A stretch of 64,000 bases of DNA. It comes from Butyrivibrio sp. INlla16 (GTDB taxonomy: Bacteria > Bacillota > Clostridia > Lachnospirales > Lachnospiraceae). The stretch is from NCBI RefSeq assembly GCF_900104155.1, contig NZ_FMYB01000007.1, positions 1-64,000 on the forward strand. The letters are read 5' to 3'. Position 1 is the first letter of the stretch. The number at the start of each line of letters is the position of its first letter. The translations under genes were made by a program, and so were the position numbers. Positions 1 through 8,022 of this stretch are shown piece by piece. The notes under the pieces are model-generated. The model was not told the origin of the DNA. It searched no databases and saw nothing but the letters and a program-made list of their open reading frames with translations.

Positions 1-23
1 TAAAAGATTCCCAATCTGCCGGA

Positions 24-1610
24 CTATAGATTTCCGGCAGAAGGGTTAGCGTCCTTTCTTGGACGACCACGTGGCCGCTTGGGTTTTATTTCAATCTGAT
101 TCTTTGGCTTCGGCTTTCGCCCGCGTTTCTTAGGCTCAGGCTTTGGAGCCGGCTTTGAAAGCCCAAGAGCTTCGAGCTCTTCCGTTGCGGTTTGTATTGT
201 GTGTACCCAAAAACCGTCATCGGATGATGGCTCTGCTGGTGCATCTGCCCTACGCCATGCTGATGAAAGATCATCCATAAGTTCACCATAGGACATCTGT
301 TTCAGAAGTCCAGCATTTTCGGCTTTGCGGATAATTCTGCAGGTTGCAACAGTTGAGATAAAGTTTACAAACTCGCTGCCTATTACAGCAAAGTCACCCT
401 GCTCACCAGTATGGTCAAGGCACTCATCACTCTTATAGCGTTTAAAGACCATCTCCAGAAGCCAGCGGTCCTGATAACACTTGTATGCTACTTCAGGAGC
501 AAGGTCCTGATCTGATTCGAGAACCATTACGCCGAACGTATTCCTTTTATCAGAGTACTTCTCAGGAGAAAAAGTGTTCTTACGCTTGGCGTTTGCAAGG
601 TAAGTTGTTTCTTCCTTTGCAGCCTTCTTTGCATCTTTGAATGCGTAAAGGTAACGACCACCTTTAATTCTGGCTTTTTTATAAACCACATGGGCATCTA
701 TGCCCACAAGTACACCATCAAACGATAGCATGTCATTATCAGAAATGCGTTTGTCGTTTCGCTTGATAGGTGTAAGGAAATGAAGATCAGGTCTTTCCGA
801 AAGCTCTTCTTTAATCTTGCTCGGAGGAAAGCCCTTATCTGCGACAATGATTCCTCTTCTAAGATCATTATCGCGTATAAATGCAGGATATGACTTTGAA
901 TCTATACTGTTGCCAGGGAATATCTCGGCACATATGGGTTCCATCAGTTCAATGTCGTAAGCATAGAGAACGGAGACCTCGCTGCATCCTCGTACTCTCG
1001 CTTTGTAGGAGTATGCCGACAGGTCATTGACTATGCTTGTGTCCTGCTTTAAGGTGCCATCAATTGCTACGTGATGGTCAGCAGATGTAGCTTTCATGCG
1101 TAGCTGATAAAACATACTGCGCCGCGCTCCGTCCATACCAATCTTGTTAAACAGCTTACTGACAGAGTTTTTCGATATGGCTGCACCAGGATAGTCCTTA
1201 CAGACAAAACAACGGTTGTAGTGTTGCGAAAGCCTGCTGTCAGTGACCTGAGGCTTAATGACCCTGAGCGAAGCGATTGCCATAATCGCATAGACATCAG
1301 AAGGGTCGTAAACTGCCAGCAGATCTTTTTCAATGTCCCGGGTCACTGAGTGAACAAGGGCAGAGGTTCCATAGGACAGCATATCAGGAACCACCGGAAC
1401 AGATGAAGCAGTTGCTGTAACAGGGACATACTCGTGATTGATGATATGTCCGACAACCTTGCCGTTGCGCGGCTGAGGATTTCCACCTGCAACATATTTC
1501 GTGGATGCCCTTTCTCGAACAGCGTATCTTTTAGGGCCGTCACGTCCGCTGTCATCTACGATGGTATTTACTGGTCTGGGAACTGCACGGATATCTGCTG
1601 GAACTGGCAT
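24..1610 (-). CDS. IS4/IS1634-like DDE transposase
   Basis: A 528-residue transposase that cuts and joins the ends of its own element. The RNase H-like DDE core is recognisable: a first Asp in HHVAIDGTLKQ, a second in GIIVADKGFPP, and the IS4-family Y-x2-R-x3-E-x6-K signature in YQDRWLLEMVFKRYK, which supplies the catalytic Glu. The C-terminal 40 residues are very basic, with AT-hook-like KKRGRKPKPK and RPRGRPRK tracts likely to contact the AT-rich DNA. The ATG is preceded by AAGGAGG with 7-nt spacing. No frameshift or internal stop is seen, so the protein is probably active. Assignment to a specific IS subgroup would need ISfinder. Confidence 0.9.
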   Translation of the reverse strand: MPVPADIRAVPRPVNTIVDDSGRDGPKRYAVRERASTKYVAGGNPQPRNGKVVGHIINHEYVPVTATASSVPVVPDMLSYGTSALVHSVTRDIEKDLLAVYDPSDVYAIMAIASLRVIKPQVTDSRLSQHYNRCFVCKDYPGAAISKNSVSKLFNKIGMDGARRSMFYQLRMKATSADHHVAIDGTLKQDTSIVNDLSAYSYKARVRGCSEVSVLYAYDIELMEPICAEIFPGNSIDSKSYPAFIRDNDLRRGIIVADKGFPPSKIKEELSERPDLHFLTPIKRNDKRISDNDMLSFDGVLVGIDAHVVYKKARIKGGRYLYAFKDAKKAAKEETTYLANAKRKNTFSPEKYSDKRNTFGVMVLESDQDLAPEVAYKCYQDRWLLEMVFKRYKSDECLDHTGEQGDFAVIGSEFVNFISTVATCRIIRKAENAGLLKQMSYGELMDDLSSAWRRADAPAEPSSDDGFWVHTIQTATEELEALGLSKPAPKPEPKKRGRKPKPKNQIEIKPKRPRGRPRKDANPSAGNL

Positions 1611-1625
1611 AAGAAAGCCTCCTTT

Positions 1626-1665
1626 TATATAGTCCTATTATACCATATCAGGACTATATATTCAA
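1626..1665 (-). promoter_or_regulatory. Transposase promoter embedded in a palindrome
   Basis: On the minus strand TTGAAT (1660-1665) lies 17 nt from a consensus TATAAT (1637-1642), directly upstream of the transposase ribosome site. Perfect 10-bp inverted arms TATATAGTCC (1626-1635) and GGACTATATA (1651-1660) surround the -10. The arms repeat the GGACTATA block of the terminal inverted repeats. A protein that recognises the IS ends could therefore also bind the promoter; this autoregulation is inferred. Confidence 0.75.
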
Positions 1666-1840
1666 GCTTTCTCTGTCCCATTTTACAAAAATCTGATGTC
1701 AAAGTGCAGTAAAAATCAAGGAAAATGATGCGGTTTACCAAGGATTTTTGCCTTTGGTGCACTCATTTTCTGACAAATGAAGTAACAAACCGCGGATTTA
1801 TGGGCTTAACCTATAGTCCGGCGATTTGGGAAAGTTTTAA

Positions 1841-3046
1841 TTAAATTGCATCAAAAGTATTTCTGATTTCTCTTATGAAATCCTCGGAATTAAGCTTTTT
1901 AGCATTGGGATTGGTAGTAATGAGAAGAAGATCTCCTGTCATCTTTCCATCCTCAATAGTCTTAAGTGTTGCTTTTTCCATCTTATCAGCCCAATCAATA
2001 AGTCCCTGTATTCCATCAAGTTCTCCGCGCTTTCTCATCGCGCCTGTCCATGCAAAGATAGTTGCCACAGGATTGGTAGAAGTCTCCTCACCCTTTAGGT
2101 ATTTGTAATAGTGGCGCTGAACGGTTCCGTGTGCTGCCTCGTACTCATATATTCCTTCCGGAGAAACAAGAACTGAAGTCATCATTGCAAGAGATCCACA
2201 TGCAGAGGAAACCATATCACTCATTACATCTCCGTCATAATTCTTGCATGCCCAGATGAATCCACCCTTTGACTTCATTACACGTGCAACAGCATCATCA
2301 ATAAGTGTGTAGAAATATTCAATACCTGCTGCATCGAATCTGTGCTTATAGTCCTTCTCAAAAGTGGAATCAAAAATTTCTCTAAATCTTGCATCATAGG
2401 TCTTACTGATAGTATCCTTTGTTGCAAACCAAAGATCCTGCTTGGTTGAAAGAGCATATTCAAAACAAGCCTTTGCAAAGCTCTTTATTGAGGCATCCTT
2501 ATTGTGGATTCCCTGAATGATACCGGGGCCGTCAAACTCCTGTATTGTCTGTCTTATCTCTTTGCCATCTTCCCCTGTAAATACAAGCTCTGCCTTGCCT
2601 GCTCCGGGAACAGCAATTTCAACATTTTTATATACATCGCCATAAGCATGTCTAGCGAGAGTTATGGGTTTTTCCCAGGTTTTTACATTTGGCTCGATAC
2701 CCTTAACAAGGATCGGTGCGCGGAAAACTGTTCCATCAAGCATCGCTCTGATTGTACCGTTTGGACTCTTCCACATCTGTTTGAGATCATACTCCTCAAC
2801 ACGTGCTGCGTTTGGCGTAATGGTTGCACATTTTACTGCAACACCATACTTTTTTGTGGCATTGGCACTGTCTATAGTAACCTTATCATCTGTCTCGTCA
2901 CGATACTTAAGACCAAGATCATAATAATCACTCTTAAGCTCGATATAGGGTTCAATAAGTTCTTCCTTGATCATCTTCCAGAGAATTCTGGTCATCTCAT
3001 CCCCGTCCATCTCAACAATGGGTGTAGTCATTTTAATTCTGGACAT
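1841..3046 (-). CDS. icd: NADP-dependent isocitrate dehydrogenase (eukaryote-like type)
   Basis: Oxidatively decarboxylates isocitrate to 2-oxoglutarate with NADP in the cytoplasm, feeding glutamate synthesis. The 401 residues match the homodimeric eukaryote-like subfamily throughout: [14 protein letters not shown] at the N terminus, the substrate region [14 protein letters not shown], the metal-binding YDGDVMSDM and the NADP-site stretch [14 protein letters not shown] followed by [11 protein letters not shown]. Length is normal for the subfamily (about 400). The ATG has a GGAGAGGAG site. It starts 14 nt after the GntR gene and is the last gene of the citrate synthase-gntR-icd run. The IS ends immediately after its stop codon, so the native downstream terminator has been displaced. 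Confidence 0.95.
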   Translation of the reverse strand: MSRIKMTTPIVEMDGDEMTRILWKMIKEELIEPYIELKSDYYDLGLKYRDETDDKVTIDSANATKKYGVAVKCATITPNAARVEEYDLKQMWKSPNGTIRAMLDGTVFRAPILVKGIEPNVKTWEKPITLARHAYGDVYKNVEIAVPGAGKAELVFTGEDGKEIRQTIQEFDGPGIIQGIHNKDASIKSFAKACFEYALSTKQDLWFATKDTISKTYDARFREIFDSTFEKDYKHRFDAAGIEYFYTLIDDAVARVMKSKGGFIWACKNYDGDVMSDMVSSACGSLAMMTSVLVSPEGIYEYEAAHGTVQRHYYKYLKGEETSTNPVATIFAWTGAMRKRGELDGIQGLIDWADKMEKATLKTIEDGKMTGDLLLITTNPNAKKLNSEDFIREIRNTFDAI

Positions 3047-3060
3047 ATAAGCTCCTCTCC

Positions 3061-3741
3061 TTAGTTAAACATTTCAAGTAAACCATTTTTAACCATATTA
3101 TCATAAGCACTGTGCATGTGCCTATTGGCAATTTCTTCGGCCCTGTCGGGATCTTTATCTCTTATTGCCTCCATTATACTGCGATGCTCATTATTGGAAT
3201 CCTTACCTCGGCTACCGGTTAAAGTCTTCTGTCTTATGAGCCATACATATTGATGATAATCCTTTAAAAGATGCTCAAGCATCTTCGAATTGCATGATTC
3301 ATAAAGAATTGTATGGAATCTGTTATCAAGCTCTGCAAGCTGATCAAAATGGCCCTTTTTCTCATGAAAATCAGCCAGATAAACTATCTCTTCAAGCTCT
3401 TCAAGCTGTTCCTTTGTTATATTCTCGCAGGCCCATCTTGCACAAAGTCCCTCAAGTCTTGAACGAATCATATAAATGTCTCTGACATCAGAAGCACTTA
3501 TACCTACTACATACGCGCCTTTGTTCGGTATTATCTGAACCAGGCCTTCAAGCTCTAGTTGGCGCAGAGCTTCTCTCACCGGCGTCCTGCTTACTCCAAG
3601 CTCTTCGCCGATTGCTACTTCCTTTAATTCCTCATGATCTTCATATTTACCATTTAAAATATCCTCTCTTATCCTGTGAAAAACACGGCCCCGAAGAGAA
3701 TACTTATCGGTAACTTCCTGTTTTAAATCTTTCTTTTCCAT
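3061..3741 (-). CDS. GntR-family (FadR/FCD subfamily) transcriptional regulator
   Basis: A DNA-binding regulator of about 226 residues. The N-terminal winged helix carries the usual [19 protein letters not shown] recognition region. The C-terminal all-helical FCD domain has the expected metal/ligand residues (Asp in LAELDNRFH, His in NEHRSI, His in ANRHMH). The start was set at the ATG at 3741 with AAAGGTG 6 nt upstream. A longer frame to 3777 would read into a hairpin repeat and lacks a ribosome site. It sits between citrate synthase and icd, and a perfect GntR-style palindrome lies in the promoter of the citrate synthase gene. It most likely controls this operon and itself in response to a TCA metabolite; the ligand is not predictable from sequence. 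Confidence 0.88.
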   Translation of the reverse strand: MEKKDLKQEVTDKYSLRGRVFHRIREDILNGKYEDHEELKEVAIGEELGVSRTPVREALRQLELEGLVQIIPNKGAYVVGISASDVRDIYMIRSRLEGLCARWACENITKEQLEELEEIVYLADFHEKKGHFDQLAELDNRFHTILYESCNSKMLEHLLKDYHQYVWLIRQKTLTGSRGKDSNNEHRSIMEAIRDKDPDRAEEIANRHMHSAYDNMVKNGLLEMFN

Positions 3742-3750
3742 GATTTCACC

Positions 3751-3798
3751 TTTGCCCCTCATCCGCCCTTCGGGCACCTTCCCCCCAAGGGGAAGGCA
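3751..3798. repeat. Double-hairpin intergenic repeat
   Basis: Between citrate synthase and gntR lies GCCCTTCGGGC followed by an 8-bp stem CCTTCCCC/GGGGAAGG with a 4-nt loop. From memory, this CTCATCCG...CCTTCCCC..GGGGAAGG pattern recurs between genes in many gut Clostridia and behaves like a small dispersed palindromic element. Within this window it is single-copy. It could act as an mRNA stabiliser or partial terminator in the operon. Confidence 0.6.
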
Positions 3799-5220
3799 TT
3801 ATTTGATTGAGCCATCCCGAACTTCGATACCAATTAGTTTTGATACTTCATCTATTTTTGCTGTTAGCTCCTCATCGTACATTACGGTTACACGGCCGTT
3901 CTCGTACTCACTGTCAACCCATTCCTTCAATATCTGAACAAGCTTGGAATCCTTACCAAGTGCTGCATCGTCCTTAAGGTGATAGTGAACGTTTATCCAA
4001 TGTGCAATTCCCGCAAGACCCGAAGTGTTGGAAACTGCGCTTACCGGAGGTCTTCCGAGGAACTTATCCGTATCAAATATATTATAAATTTCCTCATTCT
4101 TGAGAAGTCCATCAGCATGTATACCGGCTCTTGTCACGTTAAAGTTCTTCCCTACAAAAGGTGTCTGAGGCGGAATCTTGTAACCAAGTTCCTTCTCGTA
4201 ATATTGGGCAAGATCTGTTATAACATGTGTATTCATGCCGTTTAGTGTGCCCTTTAGCTGCGCATACTCGAAGATCATAGCTTCGAGAGGTGTATTTCCC
4301 GTTCTCTCTCCTATACCGAACAGAGAAGCATTGACTCCTGAACAACCATAGAGCCATGCAGTAGTTGAATTGGACACTGCTTTATAAAAATCATTGTGTC
4401 CATGCCACTCGATGAGCTCACTGGGAACACTTGCATTTGTGTTAAGAGCATATATAATACCTTGTACGCTTCTGGGAATAACAGCACCCGAGAAATTAAC
4501 ACCATATCCCATCGTATCGCAGGCACGAACTTTAATCGGAATACCATACTCCTCGCGAAGCTTCATAAGCTCAACACAGAAAGGAACAACAAATCCGTAA
4601 ATATCAGCTCTTGTAATATCCTCAAGGTGGCATCTGCAGGCAATACCTTCTTCAAGACAATCTCTGATTACACTAAGATAGTGATCAAGTGCCTGTCTTC
4701 TTGTCATTTTAAGCTTCAGGAAAATATGATAATCAGAGCAGCTTACAAGAATTCCGGTTTCCTTCATTCCAATCTCTTTTACAAGCTTGAAATCCTCTTT
4801 GCTGGCTCTGATCCAGCTTGTTACTTCAGGGAACTTATATCCCCTCTCCATACATTTATAAACTGCATCTCTGTCCTTCTTGCTGTAAAGGAAAAACTCA
4901 CTTGCCCTGATCATGCCGTTAGGACCGCCGAGCTCATGAAGCATATCATATATCTTTACAATCTGCTCTGTGGAATACGGAGCTCTTGACTGCTGACCGT
5001 CGCGGAAAGTAGTATCTGTAATCCAGATATCCTTTGGCATATTATGCGGAACAATTCTATCATTAAACGGAATCTTCGGAATCTCATCATAAGGGAACAT
5101 GTTTCTGAAAACATTGGGCTTTTCAACATCGTCCAAAATATACATATGCTCTTCAATCTGTAAAAGATTGTTGTGCTCATTCATTGTCACCGGTCTGTTC
5201 TGGAAAGTCTGATCCTGCAT
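3799..5220 (-). CDS. Re-citrate synthase (homocitrate/isopropylmalate synthase family)
   Basis: Probably condenses oxaloacetate with acetyl-CoA to citrate with Re stereospecificity, as in Clostridium kluyveri and other anaerobes lacking ordinary citrate synthase. The 473-residue protein is a DRE-TIM metallolyase: DTTFRDGQQSR is the signature with the metal-binding Asp and catalytic Arg, and EWHGHNDFYKA supplies the His-x-His metal ligands. It lacks the LeuA-type C-terminal regulatory domain. Placement beside icd, rather than with leucine or lysine genes, favours citrate synthase over 2-isopropylmalate or homocitrate synthase. The ATG follows AGGAGG at 8 nt. Such proteins are often mislabelled as LeuA or NifV. 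Family is certain; the exact substrate is inferred from context. Confidence 0.82.
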   Translation of the reverse strand: MQDQTFQNRPVTMNEHNNLLQIEEHMYILDDVEKPNVFRNMFPYDEIPKIPFNDRIVPHNMPKDIWITDTTFRDGQQSRAPYSTEQIVKIYDMLHELGGPNGMIRASEFFLYSKKDRDAVYKCMERGYKFPEVTSWIRASKEDFKLVKEIGMKETGILVSCSDYHIFLKLKMTRRQALDHYLSVIRDCLEEGIACRCHLEDITRADIYGFVVPFCVELMKLREEYGIPIKVRACDTMGYGVNFSGAVIPRSVQGIIYALNTNASVPSELIEWHGHNDFYKAVSNSTTAWLYGCSGVNASLFGIGERTGNTPLEAMIFEYAQLKGTLNGMNTHVITDLAQYYEKELGYKIPPQTPFVGKNFNVTRAGIHADGLLKNEEIYNIFDTDKFLGRPPVSAVSNTSGLAGIAHWINVHYHLKDDAALGKDSKLVQILKEWVDSEYENGRVTVMYDEELTAKIDEVSKLIGIEVRDGSIK

Positions 5221-5288
5221 TTCTGGTTCCTCCTAAAAACACCTAACTTAATAGAATTCATTAAAATGATTTTAAATAATTGTTTTGC

Positions 5289-5306
5289 ATTATTGTATAC
5301 AATAAT
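5289..5306. promoter_or_regulatory. Perfect 18-bp palindrome, probable GntR operator
   Basis: ATTATTGTATACAATAAT is a perfect 9+9 palindrome. Its core TTGTATACAA matches the style of operators recognised by FadR/VanR-type GntR proteins. It covers the -10 of the operon promoter, the expected place for a repressor site, and the operon encodes such a regulator. The assignment of this regulator to this site is inferred. Confidence 0.75.
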
Positions 5307-5320
5307 ACCATATATGTCAA
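5292..5320 (-). promoter_or_regulatory. Promoter of the citrate synthase-gntR-icd operon
   Basis: On the minus strand a consensus TTGACA (5315-5320) is followed after exactly 17 nt by TACAAT (5292-5297), about 70 nt before the citrate synthase ATG. It is an excellent housekeeping-sigma promoter, and its -10 lies inside the palindrome at 5289-5306. Confidence 0.85.
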
Positions 5321-5348
5321 CGCGTTAATGCAATAAAGTGCAACTTAT

Positions 5349-5378
5349 AAAAAATACCCACGGAATTTTTTCCGTGGG
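5349..5378 (-). terminator. Terminator of the chemoreceptor gene
   Basis: A 9-bp perfect stem (CCCACGGAA at 5357-5365 with TTCCGTGGG at 5370-5378) with a 4-nt loop is followed on the minus strand by a run of six U. It lies just beyond the stop codon at 5387. Confidence 0.88.
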
Positions 5379-5386
5379 CTTTCTGT

Positions 5387-7099
5387 TTATCTGAGTTTGA
5401 ATTGATTTATCAGTCTATTAAGGTCTTCCGATTGCTGGGTAAGCTCTTGGGAAACATTGCTGGATTCCTGGGCTGTTTCGGAGTTGCTTTGGACAACCGT
5501 TGAAATCTGATCAATACCGTCATTGATTTCCTCCATGCTGGCTGCCTGTTGCTGTGCCATCTCTCCCGTCTCTACTATCATACCTGTAATTTCTTCAACT
5601 GAGGACTGCATCTGCTGAAGAGCATCGGTGGTTTCTCCTACTACGTCATTTCCGTTTCGGATTTCTTCCATAGTATCCTGAATTAGCTGATGTGTATTCT
5701 TTGCAGCCTCACTACTCTGACTGGCAAGAGTACTGATCTCTTCTGCAACAACCGCAAAGCCCTTACCAGATTCGCCGGCTCTTGCTGCCTCAATTGAAGC
5801 ATTAAGAGCAAGCAGCTGTGTCTGCTTTGCAATTGATTCAATAGTATTGGTTACCTGTTCGATTTCATTGGATGCCTCAGTAATCCTAATCATCGCATCC
5901 GTTACAAGATGCATCTTTCGTGCACTTGCATCAGCATCATCGCGAACTCTGTCCGCCATCTGCCTTGATCTCTCAGCTGTTTCTGCCATAGTCTTAGTCT
6001 GAGCTGTAACCGTAGCAACAGATGCCGTTAATTCTTCAACCGCTGCCGCCTGGTCCGTTGCACCTTCAGCAAGGTCAGTTGCTCCCCTGCTCATGCCGTT
6101 TGCACCTTCGGATACATGATTAGATGATTCCCGTACATGTGAAAGAGTATCTGACAGTGAATCTGTAATATTGTTAAGAGCTTCATTTATGGGTGCAAAG
6201 TCTTCTTTATAAAGTTCAGGATGAAGCGTTCCCTGAGTAAAGTCACCGTCGGCAACCATTTTCAAAGTTTCCCTGATATCGGAAACAATCTGAGCTGTTA
6301 CAGCTGTTGAAGAATTCAGATCACTTGCCAGTTTACCAAGCTCATCCTCTGATGTGTAATCAATATTGATATCAAGATTACCTCTGGACATCTGATCAGC
6401 AGCCTTGGAAATCTCCTCAACAGGTGCCAGAATTGAATAGGACAGTTTCTTCTTAACATCCACAATATAGATAAGTACCATCGCAACTATGATAAATGTG
6501 ATTATGGACATTATAGCTCCGATAATAAGCGAATTTCTGTAGGCAGCAGCTGCAGCTTCAGTAGTTGAACTCGAAACTGTCTTAAAGTCTTTTACAGCAA
6601 CATCTATTGAGGGATAAAGGGTATCATTAAAATAGTAGAACAAATCATCTGAAGAGGATCCATCCGTAAACATATTCCCTAGTGTTTTCCCATTGTTTTC
6701 TACTGTTTTTAAATCATTAGAAACAGTATTTATGGCTTCGTCGTCATCGGAAATAGCAGCAAGCTTAGTTAGGTTGTCGCTGAACTCGCCAAACTTTTCC
6801 ATAGCTTTACCAAGCTGTTCCTCTCTTATAGCATCATCAGGTGATGACAGCCCCCAAAGAAAAGCCTTTGACAGCGCCTGCATATCAATTCTGATATCTG
6901 CCTGAATAGTATTCATATTGTAATACTTACGATAGATAGTTCTTATGGAAACTACAGCAAATACCAGGGTTAATACAAGAATTGCTATAGCAACACAGAA
7001 CATGATAATGATCTGCTTGAACGTGGAATTGAACTTCTCCTGCACGCTCATGTCATGCATCTTTTTTTCGTTGACTTTCACAAGATTTTTTATACCCAT
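5387..7099 (-). CDS. Methyl-accepting chemotaxis protein
   Basis: A 570-residue membrane chemoreceptor that passes ligand signals to the CheA/CheW array. Visible parts: a first membrane helix at about residues 28-55, a helical extracytoplasmic sensor of about 135 residues of the four-helix-bundle type, a second membrane helix at about 191-213, a HAMP linker at about 220-270 and a long cytoplasmic coiled coil. The signalling tip is clear (ASIEAARAGESGKGFAVVAEE). Gln/Glu-rich heptads before and after the tip are likely methylation sites. No CheR-tethering pentapeptide is present at the C terminus. The gene stands alone with its own terminator. The ligand is unknown. Confidence 0.93.
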   Translation of the reverse strand: MGIKNLVKVNEKKMHDMSVQEKFNSTFKQIIIMFCVAIAILVLTLVFAVVSIRTIYRKYYNMNTIQADIRIDMQALSKAFLWGLSSPDDAIREEQLGKAMEKFGEFSDNLTKLAAISDDDEAINTVSNDLKTVENNGKTLGNMFTDGSSSDDLFYYFNDTLYPSIDVAVKDFKTVSSSTTEAAAAAYRNSLIIGAIMSIITFIIVAMVLIYIVDVKKKLSYSILAPVEEISKAADQMSRGNLDINIDYTSEDELGKLASDLNSSTAVTAQIVSDIRETLKMVADGDFTQGTLHPELYKEDFAPINEALNNITDSLSDTLSHVRESSNHVSEGANGMSRGATDLAEGATDQAAAVEELTASVATVTAQTKTMAETAERSRQMADRVRDDADASARKMHLVTDAMIRITEASNEIEQVTNTIESIAKQTQLLALNASIEAARAGESGKGFAVVAEEISTLASQSSEAAKNTHQLIQDTMEEIRNGNDVVGETTDALQQMQSSVEEITGMIVETGEMAQQQAASMEEINDGIDQISTVVQSNSETAQESSNVSQELTQQSEDLNRLINQFKLR

Positions 7100-7264
7100 A
7101 ATTGTCTCCGTTCATTTTCCGGCGCATACTCGAAATTATTGATATTTCCCGCCCCTCAAAACAAAAAACTGTTACACATACATTTTAGCAGACTAATCTA
7201 AATATGCATTGATTTGTATACGATTTTTCAAAAATTTAATATTTCGTTTATGATTTAATAAAAT

Positions 7265-7294
7265 AGCCTGCAACAGAATAATCTGTTGCAGGCT
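7265..7294 (-). terminator. Terminator after the leuS/secreted-protein operon
   Basis: A perfect 13-bp stem (AGCCTGCAACAGA and its complement) with a 4-nt loop, followed on the minus strand by ATTTTATTAAA. It lies 8 nt beyond the stop of the small secreted protein gene. Confidence 0.85.
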
Positions 7295-7302
7295 ATATAA
7301 TG

Positions 7303-8004
7303 TTATTTTACTTTGACTTTATAGGTTTTTGTAAATTTACTGTAATACTTCTTGCCATCATACTTTTTGTAAGCTCTTACTTTTATGTAGTACTTCCCTT
7401 TGGCAAGTTTACTTAACGTATATGTCTTGTTTTTTGTATCAATGTCTTTCCATGAGCCGCCGCTCTTTTTGTAACGAATCTGATATCCTGTCGCATAAGA
7501 AACCGCTTTATATTTTATCTTAAGAGTTCCCTTTGCAGCCCTAAGAGAAGAAACAGTTACTTTTGAAGCCTTAACCTGCTTCATCTTTTCAAGGCCGCTC
7601 GGATTTCCGACAGTAACTTTGCAAACTGCTATAACATTTCCAACAGCGTTTTTGGCTTTAATTTGAGTCTTACCAACTTCCACAGCAGTAATATAAGCTT
7701 TATTGTAGGCACCCTCATCTCGATCTACGGTTGCCACAGTGATATCATCGCTCTCCCAGTAAATTGTCTTATCCTTAACAACAACCGGTGTAGCTATCCC
7801 TTCGACGGTCTCTACTTCTCCGGGATCAAGTTGTATCTCATTCATCGTAAGCGAAAGTTCAGAATATGCATCTCCTGCAGTTACAGCTAATACAGATCCG
7901 GCATATTCTACATCTTCCATACCGAAGCCCTTAGCAAAGATGAAAATGAAGAGTGCAAATACTATTCCTACTACTAACTGTCTAAAATGTTTACCCAAAT
8001 GCAT
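7303..8004 (-). CDS. Secreted or membrane-anchored Ig-like/Fn3-like protein
   Basis: A 233-residue protein of unknown function that is probably exported. An N-terminal hydrophobic segment at about residues 9-25 acts as a signal peptide or anchor. Residues about 50-135 resemble a bacterial Ig-like (BIG2) domain, with the characteristic ESDDITVATVD and KAKNAVGNVIAVCKVTV strands. Residues about 145-233 are Fn3-like, with YKAVSYATGYQIRYKKSGG and a Lys/Tyr-rich end. It lies 18 nt after leuS and shares its terminator, so it is co-transcribed with leuS; no functional link is obvious. It probably binds a cell-surface component. Confidence 0.75.
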   Translation of the reverse strand: MHLGKHFRQLVVGIVFALFIFIFAKGFGMEDVEYAGSVLAVTAGDAYSELSLTMNEIQLDPGEVETVEGIATPVVVKDKTIYWESDDITVATVDRDEGAYNKAYITAVEVGKTQIKAKNAVGNVIAVCKVTVGNPSGLEKMKQVKASKVTVSSLRAAKGTLKIKYKAVSYATGYQIRYKKSGGSWKDIDTKNKTYTLSKLAKGKYYIKVRAYKKYDGKKYYSKFTKTYKVKVK

Positions 8005-8022
8005 ATATGTCCCTCCTTATAG

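Larger units (their letters stand above)
1..1839 (-). mobile_element. IS4-superfamily insertion sequence, complete or nearly so
   Basis: The element is bounded by imperfect 29-bp terminal inverted repeats at 1-29 and 1811-1839. They agree at 24 of 29 positions and share the inner block GCCGGACTATAG. It carries one transposase gene on the minus strand and about 200 bp of non-coding DNA at its right end. The right repeat ends one or two bases from the stop codon of icd (1841-1843). The left end coincides with the window edge, so a target-site duplication cannot be checked. The IS is probably a recent arrival, because the reading frame, promoter and both repeats are intact. Confidence 0.85.

Noticed and set aside
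3799-5220. 2-isopropylmalate synthase or homocitrate synthase
   Set aside because: No leucine or lysine genes are adjacent, the LeuA regulatory domain is absent, and the gene forms an operon with icd; Re-citrate synthase fits better.
7208-7226. Second GntR operator (GATTTGTATACGATT) upstream of the chemoreceptor gene
   Set aside because: It shares the GTATAC core but is not a clean palindrome and does not overlap a recognisable promoter; chance in AT-rich DNA is likely.
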